This document shows positions 1 through 8,266 of a DNA stretch of 21,546 nucleotides, piece by piece. The stretch is from Spongospora subterranea f. sp. subterranea. Taxonomy: Eukaryota; Endomyxa: Phytomyxea; Phytomyxea; Plasmodiophorida. Under the pieces are notes generated by a model. The model saw nothing but the letters and a program-made list of their open reading frames with translations. It had not been told where the DNA came from and made no database searches. The translations under genes were made by a program, and so were the position numbers. Each line of letters opens with the position of its first letter. Position 1 is the first letter of the stretch. The stretch is taken from assembly GCA_049724395.1 (NCBI GenBank), contig JAUGWO010000342.1, positions 1 to 21,546 of the forward strand, in the 5' to 3' direction.

Positions 1-1115
1 CATTTTGCGTTGCTGAGCTGTCTGTTTTGTTTGTTAATTTGGTACTGATCAATGTAGAGGTCACATTTGTCTGGTGTCATCATACCGCTATTATTCCATT
101 CACTAGCCGTTGTTTCTATAGGGAAAAGGGTCCCATAATGGTTCAAGTCTTGATGTCTCATTGGTGTTGATGGTTTCCCATGCTTGTGATGTAACAAGTA
201 AATTGTTTTGGTCCATGGTGTTACATCACGTGACTTTGGTAACGTGTTCTCTATCCATTTCTGTATATCTGTTATGAGCGTTGGATTCGTCTGACTTACT
301 ACTATTATGTTCATTTTAAATTTGTATGCAGCTATGGTGAGTTCGAACAACCCTCCCCATTGTCTATCGATACTCATTATATTCAGATATTCATCCAATC
401 CTATGCTGTCATTGTTTGGCAGCGATCCTATATAGGGTTTTAATTTTTTAGCAATGGTTCTTCCTTGCTCAGGATTTCTAGCGAATTCACATATTTCCTT
501 TCGTAGGTTTTGCACTGTCATATTCGGGATCGCTCCTGATGCTCTGATCGCCTCGAAAGCGCAGTTTCCTATTCCGATGACATCTCTAAATACGTATTTC
601 GTATTCTTTATCTCCACCATGCATGATGTATGGAGTCCTTTGCTGTTTCCGCCACTGTATGGTGTTGATTGTTCCAGTGTTTTGTTTTCACTTGTTTTCC
701 ATACTTTGCTGTTATTTGGTTTTTTCCCACGTTTTACATTCAACCACACCCTAATTGGAAACAATTTTACCATGTTCCAATTCCAGGTATCGAGTGATGC
801 GAAGAATTGGTTGTCGCAGGGGACGGCATCTAATTTTAGTGTTCCTTTTGGCCATTGCCACCTATAAATGGTTTTATTGTCAGATTGCCACCAATTAATG
901 GTCGTGTTGTCAGTTTGCCACCAATAAATGGTGGTATTGTCGGATTGCCACCAAAGAATGGTAATATTGTCGGATAGCCACCAGTAAATGGTAGTATTGT
1001 CGGTTGAGTCATTCATACAGCACCGACTTCTAATAATTGTTCTGTCAGTAAAGTACCGACTTCCAAAATATTTTCCGTCAGTGCAGGAATTGACAACAAG
1101 GACCTGTCCGCTCAT
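1..1115 (-). CDS. OTU-like cysteine protease with N-terminal 10-residue tandem repeats (partial, runs off left edge)
   Basis: Reading the minus strand from ATG at 1115 gives at least 371 codons without a stop, still open at base 1. The frame is stop-free back to 1236-1238, so the true start could lie further upstream or on another exon. Residues about 38-87 are five tandem copies of a unit like SDNTTIYWWQ. Further in, GIGNCAFEAI (Cys about 185) matches the catalytic-cysteine box of OTU deubiquitinases (usual DGNCLF), and NHYGTLFPI (His about 326) matches their catalytic-histidine box. The family removes ubiquitin or ubiquitin-like proteins from substrates; that activity is inferred here. No signal peptide or membrane segment is evident. 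It could be a host gene or cargo of a mobile element. It lies on the same strand as the C19-like fragment beyond the Harbinger element and could be the other part of that gene. OTU assignment is fairly good; the repeat role is unknown. Confidence 0.68.
   Translation of the reverse strand, partial: MSGQVLVVNSCTDGKYFGSRYFTDRTIIRSRCCMNDSTDNTTIYWWLSDNITILWWQSDNTTIYWWQTDNTTINWWQSDNKTIYRWQWPKGTLKLDAVPCDNQFFASLDTWNWNMVKLFPIRVWLNVKRGKKPNNSKVWKTSENKTLEQSTPYSGGNSKGLHTSCMVEIKNTKYVFRDVIGIGNCAFEAIRASGAIPNMTVQNLRKEICEFARNPEQGRTIAKKLKPYIGSLPNNDSIGLDEYLNIMSIDRQWGGLFELTIAAYKFKMNIIVVSQTNPTLITDIQKWIENTLPKSRDVTPWTKTIYLLHHKHGKPSTPMRHQDLNHYGTLFPIETTASEWNNSGMMTPDKCDLYIDQYQINKQNRQLSNAK
855..1004 (-). repeat. Five tandem 30-bp repeats, in frame with the OTU-like gene
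   Basis: Five back-to-back 30-bp units of the type ttgccaccaa-taaatggt-ttgtcgg (plus-strand reading). The period is a multiple of three and, on the minus strand, each unit encodes a ten-residue block with an invariant Asp-Asn near its start and Trp (mostly Trp-Trp) near its end. Units differ at several bases, many at third positions or giving conservative residue changes, so they look like expressed protein repeats rather than a young slippage array. Confidence 0.85.
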
Positions 1116-1241
1116 CTCATACCAATGATAAGTATTCAATGAACGGCGAGAACAGCTTTTGACGGCTGTTCTAAAATTTGGCCCGCTCTGAAGACTCAGA
1201 GGAAATTGGGATGCAGCTGACGAGACTTCAGAGTTCTAGTC

Positions 1242-2273
1242 ATCCAACAGCGTGTCGTTGAGACGGATTCATATTTTCAGCAACGTCGCGATGCCACTGG
1301 ACTACTTGGTCTGTCAAGTCTCCAAAAAATAACTGCTGCTCTTCGTGTCATGCGCAGTTGATTGCGGAGTGATAGTTTGGACGAAAACCTACGCATGGCA
1401 GAAAGTACAATCTTGCTTAGCCTTGAACGTTTTGTTTCTGCTGTGATCAAGGTGTTCGGGGATGAATATCTAAGATACCCCAATGAAGAAGACATCCAAC
1501 GTATTTTGACAACAAATGCATCGAGAGGATTTCCAGGAATGATGGGTTCCGTAGATTGTATGCATTGGGAATGGCAAAACTGTCCCAAAGCATGGGCAGG
1601 CATGTATCAAGGCCGCTATAAGAAACCGACAATTGTGCTCGAGGCGGTCGCTACTCAAGATTTATGGATTTGGCACGCCTTTTTCGGCATGCCTGGATCA
1701 AACAATGACATCAATGTCCTGTACAGGTCTTCATTATTCGCGGATTTTCTTACAGGCGAATCTCCTAGGGCAAGCTTTACAGTTAACAACAACGAATATG
1801 GAATGACGTATCTGCTGGCAGATGGAATTTATCCAAGCTGGGCAACGTTCGTGAAAACCATTTCTAACCCCATAGGAAACAAGAAAAAACATTTCGCTAA
1901 GTGTCAGGAAGCAGCCAGAAAGGATGTTGAAAGGGCCTTCGGGGTTTTGCAGGCACGGTTTCGAATTGTCCACAGCCCATGCAAGCTTTGGAATGCAGAC
2001 CTAATGAAGCAAATCATTATCGCCGCGATTATTTTACATAATATGATCATCGAAGACGAACGGGGTGAACTAAATCCTGATTTTCTTTTCGAAGACGGGT
2101 TTGCTCCATGTCGGATTGTCCCAGGTAGCCGCGTACCTTACGAAAATCTCCAGCAACGATCGGTGCTCCGTCAAATCCGTTGTCAAAATCAGCACACTCA
2201 ACTGCAGTTCGATCTGGTCGAGCATCTGTGGGACCTTGAAGGCGCTGCAGTTGCAGCTGATGATGAAGAATAA
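1242..2273 (+). pseudogene. PIF/Harbinger transposase (DDE_Tnp_4), decayed at the 5' end
   Basis: From 1362 to the TAA at 2271-2273 runs an open frame of 303 codons containing the nuclease core. Counting the first codon after the upstream stop as 1, GSVDCMHW supplies the first Asp (65), LADGIYP the second (154) and KDVERAFG the Glu (190). The Asp-Glu spacing of 35 is as expected for the family, and Asp116 (GSNNDINVL) is also conserved. The same frame continues upstream with recognisable family sequence (YFQQRRDATGLLGL) but is interrupted by an in-frame TGA at 1359-1361, where relatives have the Gly of an AYG motif. A small deletion near 1240 shifts the frame further upstream. The apparent start at 1362 is only a TTG after that stop. 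The enzyme would cut and join transposon ends; this copy is probably dead. Confidence 0.88.
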
Positions 2274-2344
2274 ACGTTTTTTTTGTTTGCCCAATTCAAA
2301 TAAATTTTGTCGGCCAAACGGTATCATTCCATATTCGCTGTTGT

Positions 2345-3088
2345 TTACTGAAATTGCCGACGAAGCTCGGCTAATTTCTTTTGTCGCAGTAAGTGTAGGT
2401 ATTCTTCCCCATCTTCAGAACCTTGAAAAAGCTTGAGATCGTTCCTCTCTGCCAGCAAACGGTTCGTCTCCGCCTGCAACGCATTGCTTTGACGTTGAGC
2501 CTCAGCCATTGCTACCGCAGCCGCCTGAATTTCAGACCTTTTCTCATCGCGAACGGAGGACCTATCCACTTTCGCGCGTTTGGCCCCAATAGGACGTTCT
2601 GGAGTTACGAAAGAACCCTCATCATTCGCTCTATCTCGACAGGTTACAAGGGCACGTGTTGAGGAAATAGCGTTAAATTTTGGGCTTGATTTCAGAACCT
2701 TGAAGGACTCCACGTACTTAAAGTCTTTGTTTTCAGCATCTTTGTAACGCAAAAACGCTTCACTCATTACATTTTCTTCCGACCAACCGGAAGGAATGTC
2801 GTGAAGAATTTTGTTTACAATTCCGCAGAACTTGTTGACGCTTCGCTGAACGGTTGTCCAATGGCACTGAAGTGCCTGCTGCGACCGACAGGGATCTGAC
2901 GGCATTCTGTCGGACTCAAATTGCAAGGCAACCTTTCGCCAAAATGTATCGGCCTGCTGATCTGCGCCGTTAATCGGATCGCATGAAACAGCCAGCCAGC
3001 AAGATGCAAGCATAGCGCTCTCTCCTGGCCGGAAATTCTTGCCCCGTTTGACAACAGTTGTTTCCACAGCTGGAGGTACGAGGTCCAT
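2345..3088 (-). CDS. Myb/SANT-like DNA-binding partner of the Harbinger transposase (NAM-associated C-terminus)
   Basis: An intact 247-residue frame convergent with the transposase, the stops being about 70 bp apart. Residues about 15-110 form a Myb/SANT-like trihelix: RGKNFRPGESAML, a WLAVSCDPINGADQ segment, FWRKVALQF, then CHWTTVQRSVNKFCG. Then come PSGWSEENV, a FLRYKDAENKDFKYVESFKVLK segment, and RPIGAKRAK, a hallmark of the NAM-associated C-terminal family. The last 70 residues are Ala/Gln/Glu-rich and predict a coiled coil. In PIF/Harbinger elements this second protein binds DNA and helps bring the transposase to the transposon ends in the nucleus. It keeps a full frame although the transposase is broken. 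Confidence 0.85.
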   Translation of the reverse strand: MDLVPPAVETTVVKRGKNFRPGESAMLASCWLAVSCDPINGADQQADTFWRKVALQFESDRMPSDPCRSQQALQCHWTTVQRSVNKFCGIVNKILHDIPSGWSEENVMSEAFLRYKDAENKDFKYVESFKVLKSSPKFNAISSTRALVTCRDRANDEGSFVTPERPIGAKRAKVDRSSVRDEKRSEIQAAAVAMAEAQRQSNALQAETNRLLAERNDLKLFQGSEDGEEYLHLLRQKKLAELRRQFQ

Positions 3089-3232
3089 TGGCGAAGCAAC
3101 GAGGAAACCTCTATGAGCGTAGCCCGGATGAAATCTGCGCGACTGCGCATTTCTGTTTTAGAGATTCTCTACTCGACTCTCTATTTTGGAGAGGATTATG
3201 ACAATCTCTAAAATTTAGAGAGACGAATTTGA

Positions 3233-3325
3233 AGATAGAGAGACCGGTGGATGTCCGTGGCTCTCTAAACCGCGCAGTTTTCCTGTTTAGAGATTCAGAT
3301 AGAGAGACCGGTGGAGATGCTCTTA
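3233..3325. repeat. Right subterminal repeats, terminus and TTA target of the Harbinger element
   Basis: The 19-bp string agatagagagaccggtgga occurs at 3233-3251 and again at 3297-3315, the second copy running into the element end at 3322. The stretch from about 3155 is dense in TAGAGA/TCTCTA motifs on both strands, suitable as repeated binding sites for the SANT partner protein. The TTA at 3323-3325 is the presumed target-site duplication; its partner on the left is missing. Confidence 0.7.
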
Positions 3326-3931
3326 GGTCGGAAATCTGGTTGACCCCACCGCAGTTTGGTCTTTTTCAAGTCATCATAATGCAGGTGCGCAATTGTCAAA
3401 AAAAATCGCTCCACAAAAATGTGAGTTGTTTGAAAACATCGTGGCCGTTAGATAATATTCTTTGTCACCAAATGCAAAAGCGTTAGGCATAACCATAATA
3501 TTGGCGCATTGAACGTCCAGTATTAATGGAGCCGTCTCTATCGTATAGCGATGAACTATAATTTCGCCCCTGCACTCCCAAACAGGTTCTGATTGAGCCT
3601 CTTGACCAAAGAAATCGATCCATTCGTCTCGTTGTCTTCGATCTGTCTCAGGAACGCTAGACACCATTTCGCTTGCTATGCGGTGCTGATGTCTACCGTT
3701 AATGGGATGATCGAGGAATCGATCAAATACGGTTTGTACCGGAACACGATTGTCGCAAATATGAATCTCTTTCCGTCGGATTCGGCGGGCGAATGATGTC
3801 TTGGGACAGGTTGCCACAGAACACGAAGCCTCTACTCGCATGCAGATATTGAACATGTTATCAATATAATTCTGAAATACTCCTTTTATTGACCCGTAGA
3901 TGTTAAGACTATTGCCGATAACACGACTACC
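3326..3931 (-). pseudogene. C-terminal part of a C19-like (ubiquitin-protease-like) gene, interrupted by two transposons
   Basis: On the minus strand, from the edge of the TA-flanked element to the Harbinger right end, the frame reads a paired-cysteine region (CMRVEASCSVATCP), then VQTVFDRFLDHP, then VECRGEIIVHRY, then a beta-rich block (YYLTATMFSNNSHFCGAIF). The last block resembles the catalytic-histidine region of ubiquitin-specific proteases and their many transposon- or fungus-associated relatives. A frame change follows at a run of T (plus-strand A-run near 3400): the next frame continues HYDDLKKTKLRW, the expected Asp/Asn-containing strand after the His box. Translation ends at the Harbinger terminus. 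No cysteine box is identified. It may be a host deubiquitinase-like gene or a gene of an unknown mobile element; the family call is tentative. Confidence 0.45.
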
Positions 3932-3933
3932 TA

Positions 3934-5207
3934 CCGTCTTCACCCGAATATTGCGCCTAGGCGCTTTGATCAATAGTGCATATATGGGCGCACTATTCGA
4001 ATACAACGCCATTGCAGGTTTAGGCCACCAACTTTCTTTCCCCGACGTCCAAGTAGGTGTTGTATTTGAATACAACACCTAGGTGCTCTAAGTATGACGG
4101 TTGGAGGTGCGGACTTAGGCCTCGGCAAGGTATGGTACGAGGTATTGGGTACGGTATTTTACCCCATCCAATACCTATACCCGTACCATTTAGGCTATTC
4201 AAATCGTACCGGGTACGGTACCGGGTACGATACACTTCATGGCTGTACCCGTACCTGTACCTTTTTAACAGACCTGCTGTGTCGTACCGTACCCGTACCA
4301 GTACCGTACCCTCAAAAACATGGCCCTGGCCTAAATAACCGTGCGTATTGCGTGGTCGGTTTTAGACAAAGGCCTCGTCATAGCCGCGCACCACGAACAA
4401 CTCCCGTTAATATGAATTCAACTTTCATCTATATGCTTCTTCATGTTGCCTAACGTGAGCCCAGACGTAGCTGACTTTGTGCCTTTTGCGGGATCCAGCC
4501 ATCGTGAGTAGTGGTTCCTCAGACAAGTCTTCAAATTCCACAACATTCCTATTTTTATTGAAGACTCGAGGCTTCCATCACGTGGTGAACTGGTCTATTT
4601 TCACTCGAGACCTTAAATGACGCGGTGATTCAGGATCATGGACTGACGGGCATGTCATGTCAGCTTCCGAGAATAATTAATCCGTAAGACCGTAACGGAC
4701 AGGCGAGAGCTCCATATAACGGGTACGGGTATGGTACGCAGTCCTTACAATGTACCTTCCCCTAACAACCGAAAAGGTACGGGTATAACGGGTACCGTAC
4801 CGTACCCTGTAGTCCTGTACCCGTACCTCGTACCCTATCTTTAAAAGGTACGTTGGGTACGGACTTTCAAATACCGGGTACTAAGGGTATCGTACCGTAC
4901 CTTGCCGAGGCCTAGCGGACTTGACACTCTTGCGTAATCAAGACTGGTTTTCTTCTGTAACAATGGAGGGTGCCGAGCACGTCAGAAAAGTCGGATTATT
5001 CAAGTAAGACCTTGGGCGTCGCTGCCAACTTCATGACGCGTACGGAGAGCAACTATCTCACACAACAAAGGCGCACAATTCAAATACAACGCCTAGGCGT
5101 TGTATTTCACTAGGCGTTGTATTCGAGTTTATGAGAAACTTTTGAATACCTTAATTTTTAGTCAAACTCAAATAGAACGCCTAGGCGCAATATTCGGGTG
5201 AAGACGG
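3934..5207. mobile_element. TA-flanked inverted-repeat element (Tc1/mariner-like MITE), carrying a nested MITE
   Basis: The ends are perfect inverted repeats: 3934-3963 begins CCGTCTTCACCCGAATATTG, and the exact reverse complement ends at 5207. Both are flanked by TA (3932-3933 and 5208-5209), the target of Tc1/mariner-type transposons. Inside each end lie several copies of a palindromic motif around AATACAACGCCTAGGCG (about 3998, 4057-4085, 5080-5128, 5168). There is no transposase. Without the nested 0.8-kb MITE the element would be about 470 bp. Reading through a single TA puts the minus-strand gene on both sides in one frame (VQL then GSRVIG), which supports insertion into a gene. The superfamily call rests only on the TA and could be wrong. 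Confidence 0.72.
4117..4914. mobile_element. hAT-type MITE with GTACC-rich body, nested in the TA element
   Basis: The termini TAGGCCTCGGCAAGGTA and its reverse complement are inverted over about 25 bp with one mismatch. The 8-bp direct repeat GCGGACTT lies at 4109-4116 and 4915-4922; the last T of the left copy also reads as the first base of the TIR. An 8-bp duplication and a TAG-type end fit the hAT superfamily. The body holds two blocks (about 4131-4320 and 4726-4905) of degenerate GTACC/GGTAC repeats in both orientations, such as ccgtaccgtaccc and gggtacggta, capable of extensive folding. There is no coding sequence. The middle (about 4330-4720) is unique sequence. The near-perfect TIRs and intact duplication imply a fairly recent insertion. 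Confidence 0.82.
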
Positions 5208-5209
5208 TA

Positions 5210-5881
5210 GTTGAACGCAGCCAATCATACCTGGCTTTGCCGTATTCTCCATCTTGATCAACAAAAGTTCTTGCTCAGGGACCTCGAACAGCTGAAATTT
5301 GTGCATAAAGTACAAAAAGCATTTGTATCCAATAGACAAGTATTTGTATCTGTCATTTCGCGATATGTAAAAGACCACGGTATGCCAAATGTCGCACAAC
5401 TAATGTCATTTCCCAAGTTTGGAACCATGTTCTTGCTGCTTTTTGGTCGGTCAGTAGACTTTTGGGTTTTGATGAGTGTGCAAGTTGTATCTAGTGGTCT
5501 TCCATCGTTGTGAAACTTGTGATTCCGCATCCTGGGATTGACATATTTTAGTCGCATTGCCAGTTTGTAGTCATCCTGTAACTGAGGAGCGTATCGATAC
5601 GACCACTCGACACATTGTGCAATGGTTAACTTTCTAGCTGGTGCGAATCTTTAGAAATCGCCACCTAGAGACTTCTGGGCATTGGTGTCCTTCCTCATGG
5701 AGTCGAAATTCAAGTTTTCTGACATTGCAGGAAATATGTGTTTGGCACGTTTTGGATCTAAGTGCCACTCAAGCCACCTCAGAGCTTTTGGATATTCTTC
5801 TTCTGTCCTGGCAAAAAGCGCCAGGATTTTGAATTGGAACAGTTCACGGAGCCGATCATACATGTGTTTCCTTTCAACCAT
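5210..5881 (-). pseudogene. Upstream part of the transposon-split minus-strand gene, unidentified
   Basis: From ATG at 5881 the minus strand encodes 76 residues (an EEYPKALRWLEWHLDPKRAK segment), then one in-frame TAA, then the same frame continues with a cysteine- and basic-rich stretch (ARKLTIAQCVEWSYRYAPQ; KLAMRLKYVNPRMRN) to about 5258. A second frame (5399 down to 5210: LFEVPEQELLLIKMENTAK, then GMIGCVQL) leads into the TA element and is in phase with the C19-like part beyond it. So the gene has at least one stop and one frame change, or an unrecognised intron between 5260 and 5400. I do not recognise the family; it probably belongs with the C19-like fragment. Confidence 0.4.
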
Positions 5882-6474
5882 TACAATCTACGATGGTTTG
5901 GCAATGGTTTACCGTGTTGATCATAATGGACTCAGCCGGACCGGCCGTGCCGTGAAATATGTTAGAACCGACAGGCGAAAAGTCCTATAAACAATCAGCA
6001 AGATAAATGAATGGTTTAAGTATTACATAAACTGTTTTAACATAAAAGAATCAATTCAATATCATTAATTTTGTTCAATCACCGATAAATGGTGATCACT
6101 CTCAAGTGCAATAAACAATATCTGTATTGTATGGTACCCCTATATTGTTGATGTCCAACCCTGGGAGTTCTGTTTGACGATGATGGAATGTGGGCTGTTT
6201 CTTGATGGGCGGCGCCTTTGTAAAAAACATCGCTCGGTCTGAGTTATCGCCTTACCGTTCAAACACACTGTGGCCAATTAGAGGTTAGTTCATAGCGCAT
6301 GGCCATAATCCAGGAAAGTTTCGCCGAGATAATCCCAAACCGCTCTGTTCTTTTGCATAAATTCCAGCAAAATGTGTGATCACGAAAATGGTGACCTCAA
6401 AATTAGCAGATTAAATCTCTGACAGAAACAAACGTCCAAACTTGGTTTTCTGGCGATATACAATTGGATAATAT
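5882..6474. other. Non-coding spacer
   Basis: No protein-like frame or RNA gene was seen. The stretch is AT-rich around 5990-6110. It contains a short hairpin (atcacc-gataaat-ggtgat, 6079-6097). The end next to 6475 would be the 3' flank of the PPP1R42-like gene. Confidence 0.5.
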
Positions 6475-7587
6475 CTAATAAGGAATATCCAGCTCGGTGA
6501 TCAACTCACTTAATTCCTCTGTCGAATTGCCGATAATCAATTCGCGATATCGTGGTGTTGCAGTTAGCGTAGGGGAACAGCGCAGCTCCAGATCACGTAA
6601 CGTGCCGTGACCGCTCACGAACTCGACAACGTCGTGTAGCGCCAGCGGGTTACCGCCAGCGATCAGCGTATGGAGCTGATTGAGGGGACGGAATGGGCTA
6701 AAGGATTGGATGCGATTGTTGGATATATTCAATATTTGTAATGAATCCTGATATATCGACAATCAGTAGGTGAACAGAACAACCAGGAGCGACGCGATTG
6801 AGAATTACAGCGATTGCCAATAGGGATTTGGGGTCGAAATTCACCGCTTCCGTCGTTCGCTGGTTGGATATATCCAGAATAATTAAACATCGCAAATTTT
6901 CCAGCCCGCTCACATAGGGAATACGATTGTTGCACAAATGCCTGCAGTTTTATACAACATTGAAATGTTGAGTCGGCAGAAGTCACTAACGTCCTATACC
7001 GTGATCTTCCACTCAATCACAATATATTTTTTGAAATGTTTTGAAAATCTGTGCGATTGTGGATGATTGAAAGGACGTACAGCTGTTCAAGGGCCAAAAG
7101 CGAATCGAGATTTGCGATTCGGTCGATCTGATTGTTTTGGAGATTGAGATGTGTAACCCGCCTGCTCAACAATCGACATATCTCCTCAATGTCGTTATCG
7201 AACAGGTACAGAACGCGTACATTGGGGCAAAGAACGTCCAGGCGACGCTACAGATCAAGGTCAAAACAATCGTCAAACACTCAGAGAAAGGGGGTCATCA
7301 TATGACGAGGAAACATTAAAAATACATCAAAAACCGTTATCTGGTTCAGACTAGCGCCATGCCGGTGGCGCTACAGATACAGCCCACCCCATCGGCACGG
7401 ATGACTGGGGCAAACAGTAATGCCATAGACTGTATTCCAGTAAATGATCATGGCTGATGCTGATCGTTACCATTGACGTTAGATGGCGATTGGTCAAGGC
7501 GACGTGAGTGAGACGGTGAAGGGCGGTGTCGATATCATCCCATGAGCCCCTCTTCTTCGACCTCATGATCTTGTGCGGCGTTATCAT
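6475..7587 (-). CDS. PPP1R42: Protein phosphatase 1 regulatory subunit 42-like leucine-rich repeat protein, four exons
   Basis: Exons on minus: 7587-7471, 7247-7081, 6941-6809, 6747-6475 (229 residues plus stop). Introns are 223, 139 and 61 bp with ends GTAACG/CTGTAG, GTACGT/CTGCAG and GTAATT/TATCAG; the last has a CTGAT branch-like site. Phases fit and each splice rebuilds a leucine-rich repeat. The order matches animal PPP1R42: an N-terminal RLTHVALTNRHLTSM strand, NVRVLYLFDND, VTHLNLQNNQI, LEQLHLCNNRI, the characteristic NQR followed by FDPKSLLAIADSLQILN, ISNNRI, and a C-terminal cap with PRYRELI. Animal PPP1R42 binds protein phosphatase 1 and tubulin and works at centrosomes and basal bodies. 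The protein ends soon after the repeats, shorter at the C-terminus than the human protein as I recall it. Start chosen at 7587 because it gives the N-terminal length usual in the family; the frame is open upstream to 7746. Confidence 0.83.
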
Positions 7588-8266
7588 GGAGCGATTAGTG
7601 CAAGGGTCCACCGAACCAGGATGTGATTGATGCGCGACCCGTTGACCACGTATATCGCTGTCGATGACCCACCCCTTCATATAAATAATGACCAATGGGA
7701 ATCTAAGCCACAGAGATATACGGTAGTACTGTACTATCATTATCACTGAGAAATAAGTGACACTTCGCCATTTGATCCAAATGGCAAACTTTATAAACGC
7801 GATGAAAACAATCTAATGCGCTCTCCGATACTCAGGGGACTTTGCAGTAATTCGGATTGCGAATTTAGTCAATGTCACCTGTATGTCCTATTATTTCACC
7901 CGACCATCATTATATTCGCCTAACACCATCAGGTCTTAACGTATAACGTCCGAGCGAATCATAACGATAATTATTGGCAGTTCCCGACCATCATTATATT
8001 CGCCTAACACCATCAGGTCTTAACATATCACGTCCGAGCGACATCAATCATAGCTCGACGACTCAACGGTAATTTCAACAAATTAGTCAGATATCGCTTT
8101 CGACCGCCTTTTACTGTATTTATTCGGCGTTGGAGTGGAATGCCCCAAACGAACGAACAGATCATCGTCCGGAAAGACTATCGGTGATCCTTTTCCTGGG
8201 TCGGTTTAGCATTTTTACGGGTACTGAGGCGATCGACCCAATTGTGCAATTTTACGTCGGGGCGCT
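7588..8266. promoter_or_regulatory. Divergent intergenic region between PPP1R42-like and SF-assemblin-like genes
   Basis: The two start codons face away from each other across about 680 bp, so both promoters must lie here, although part of the PPP1R42 frame is open to 7746. The spacer holds a 59-bp direct duplication and several AT-rich stretches. I could not place a convincing TATA box or a known flagellar-gene motif. Confidence 0.45.
7899..8041. repeat. 59-bp direct repeat, two copies, in the divergent promoter region
   Basis: Copies at 7899-7957 and 7983-8041 both begin cccgaccatcattatattcg and end cgtccgagcga, with two mismatches. They are 84 bp apart start to start, separated by about 25 bp of AT-rich sequence. 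Their position between two divergent flagellar-type genes makes a duplicated regulatory block possible, but a chance duplication is just as likely. Confidence 0.8.

Larger units (their letters stand above)
1200..3322. mobile_element. PIF/Harbinger DNA transposon, left end lost
   Basis: The two diagnostic genes of a PIF/Harbinger element face each other: a DDE_4-type transposase (plus) and a Myb/SANT-like protein with a NAM-associated C-terminus (minus). The right end reads ...ccggtggagatgctc followed by tta at 3323-3325. Read outward-in this is GAGCATCTCCACCGG, a terminus typical of the superfamily, next to its usual 3-bp TTA/TAA target. No matching inverted terminus is found on the left, where the transposase N-terminus is also eroded. 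The left boundary is therefore a truncation somewhere between about 1116 and 1240; 1200 is nominal. The element sits inside, or at the end of, a minus-strand C19-like gene. Confidence 0.85.

Noticed and set aside
454-867. 137-codon plus-strand frame
   Set aside because: It lies antisense to the OTU-like coding frame, whose catalytic boxes and in-frame repeats explain the openness.
1111-1126. ctcatctcatacca as the missing left terminus of the Harbinger element
   Set aside because: Similarity to GAGCATCTCCACC is poor, no TTA flank is present, and it lies inside the OTU-like frame.
1-1235. OTU frame as part of a Helitron or Polinton
   Set aside because: No Rep/helicase, capsid, polymerase or integrase partner and no characteristic ends are visible in the window.
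7335-7370. Short stretch reading ASLNQIT upstream of exon 2 of the PPP1R42-like gene, first taken as an exon
   Set aside because: The exon at 7471-7587 aligns directly to exon 2 in the family order, so this segment falls inside the 223-bp intron.
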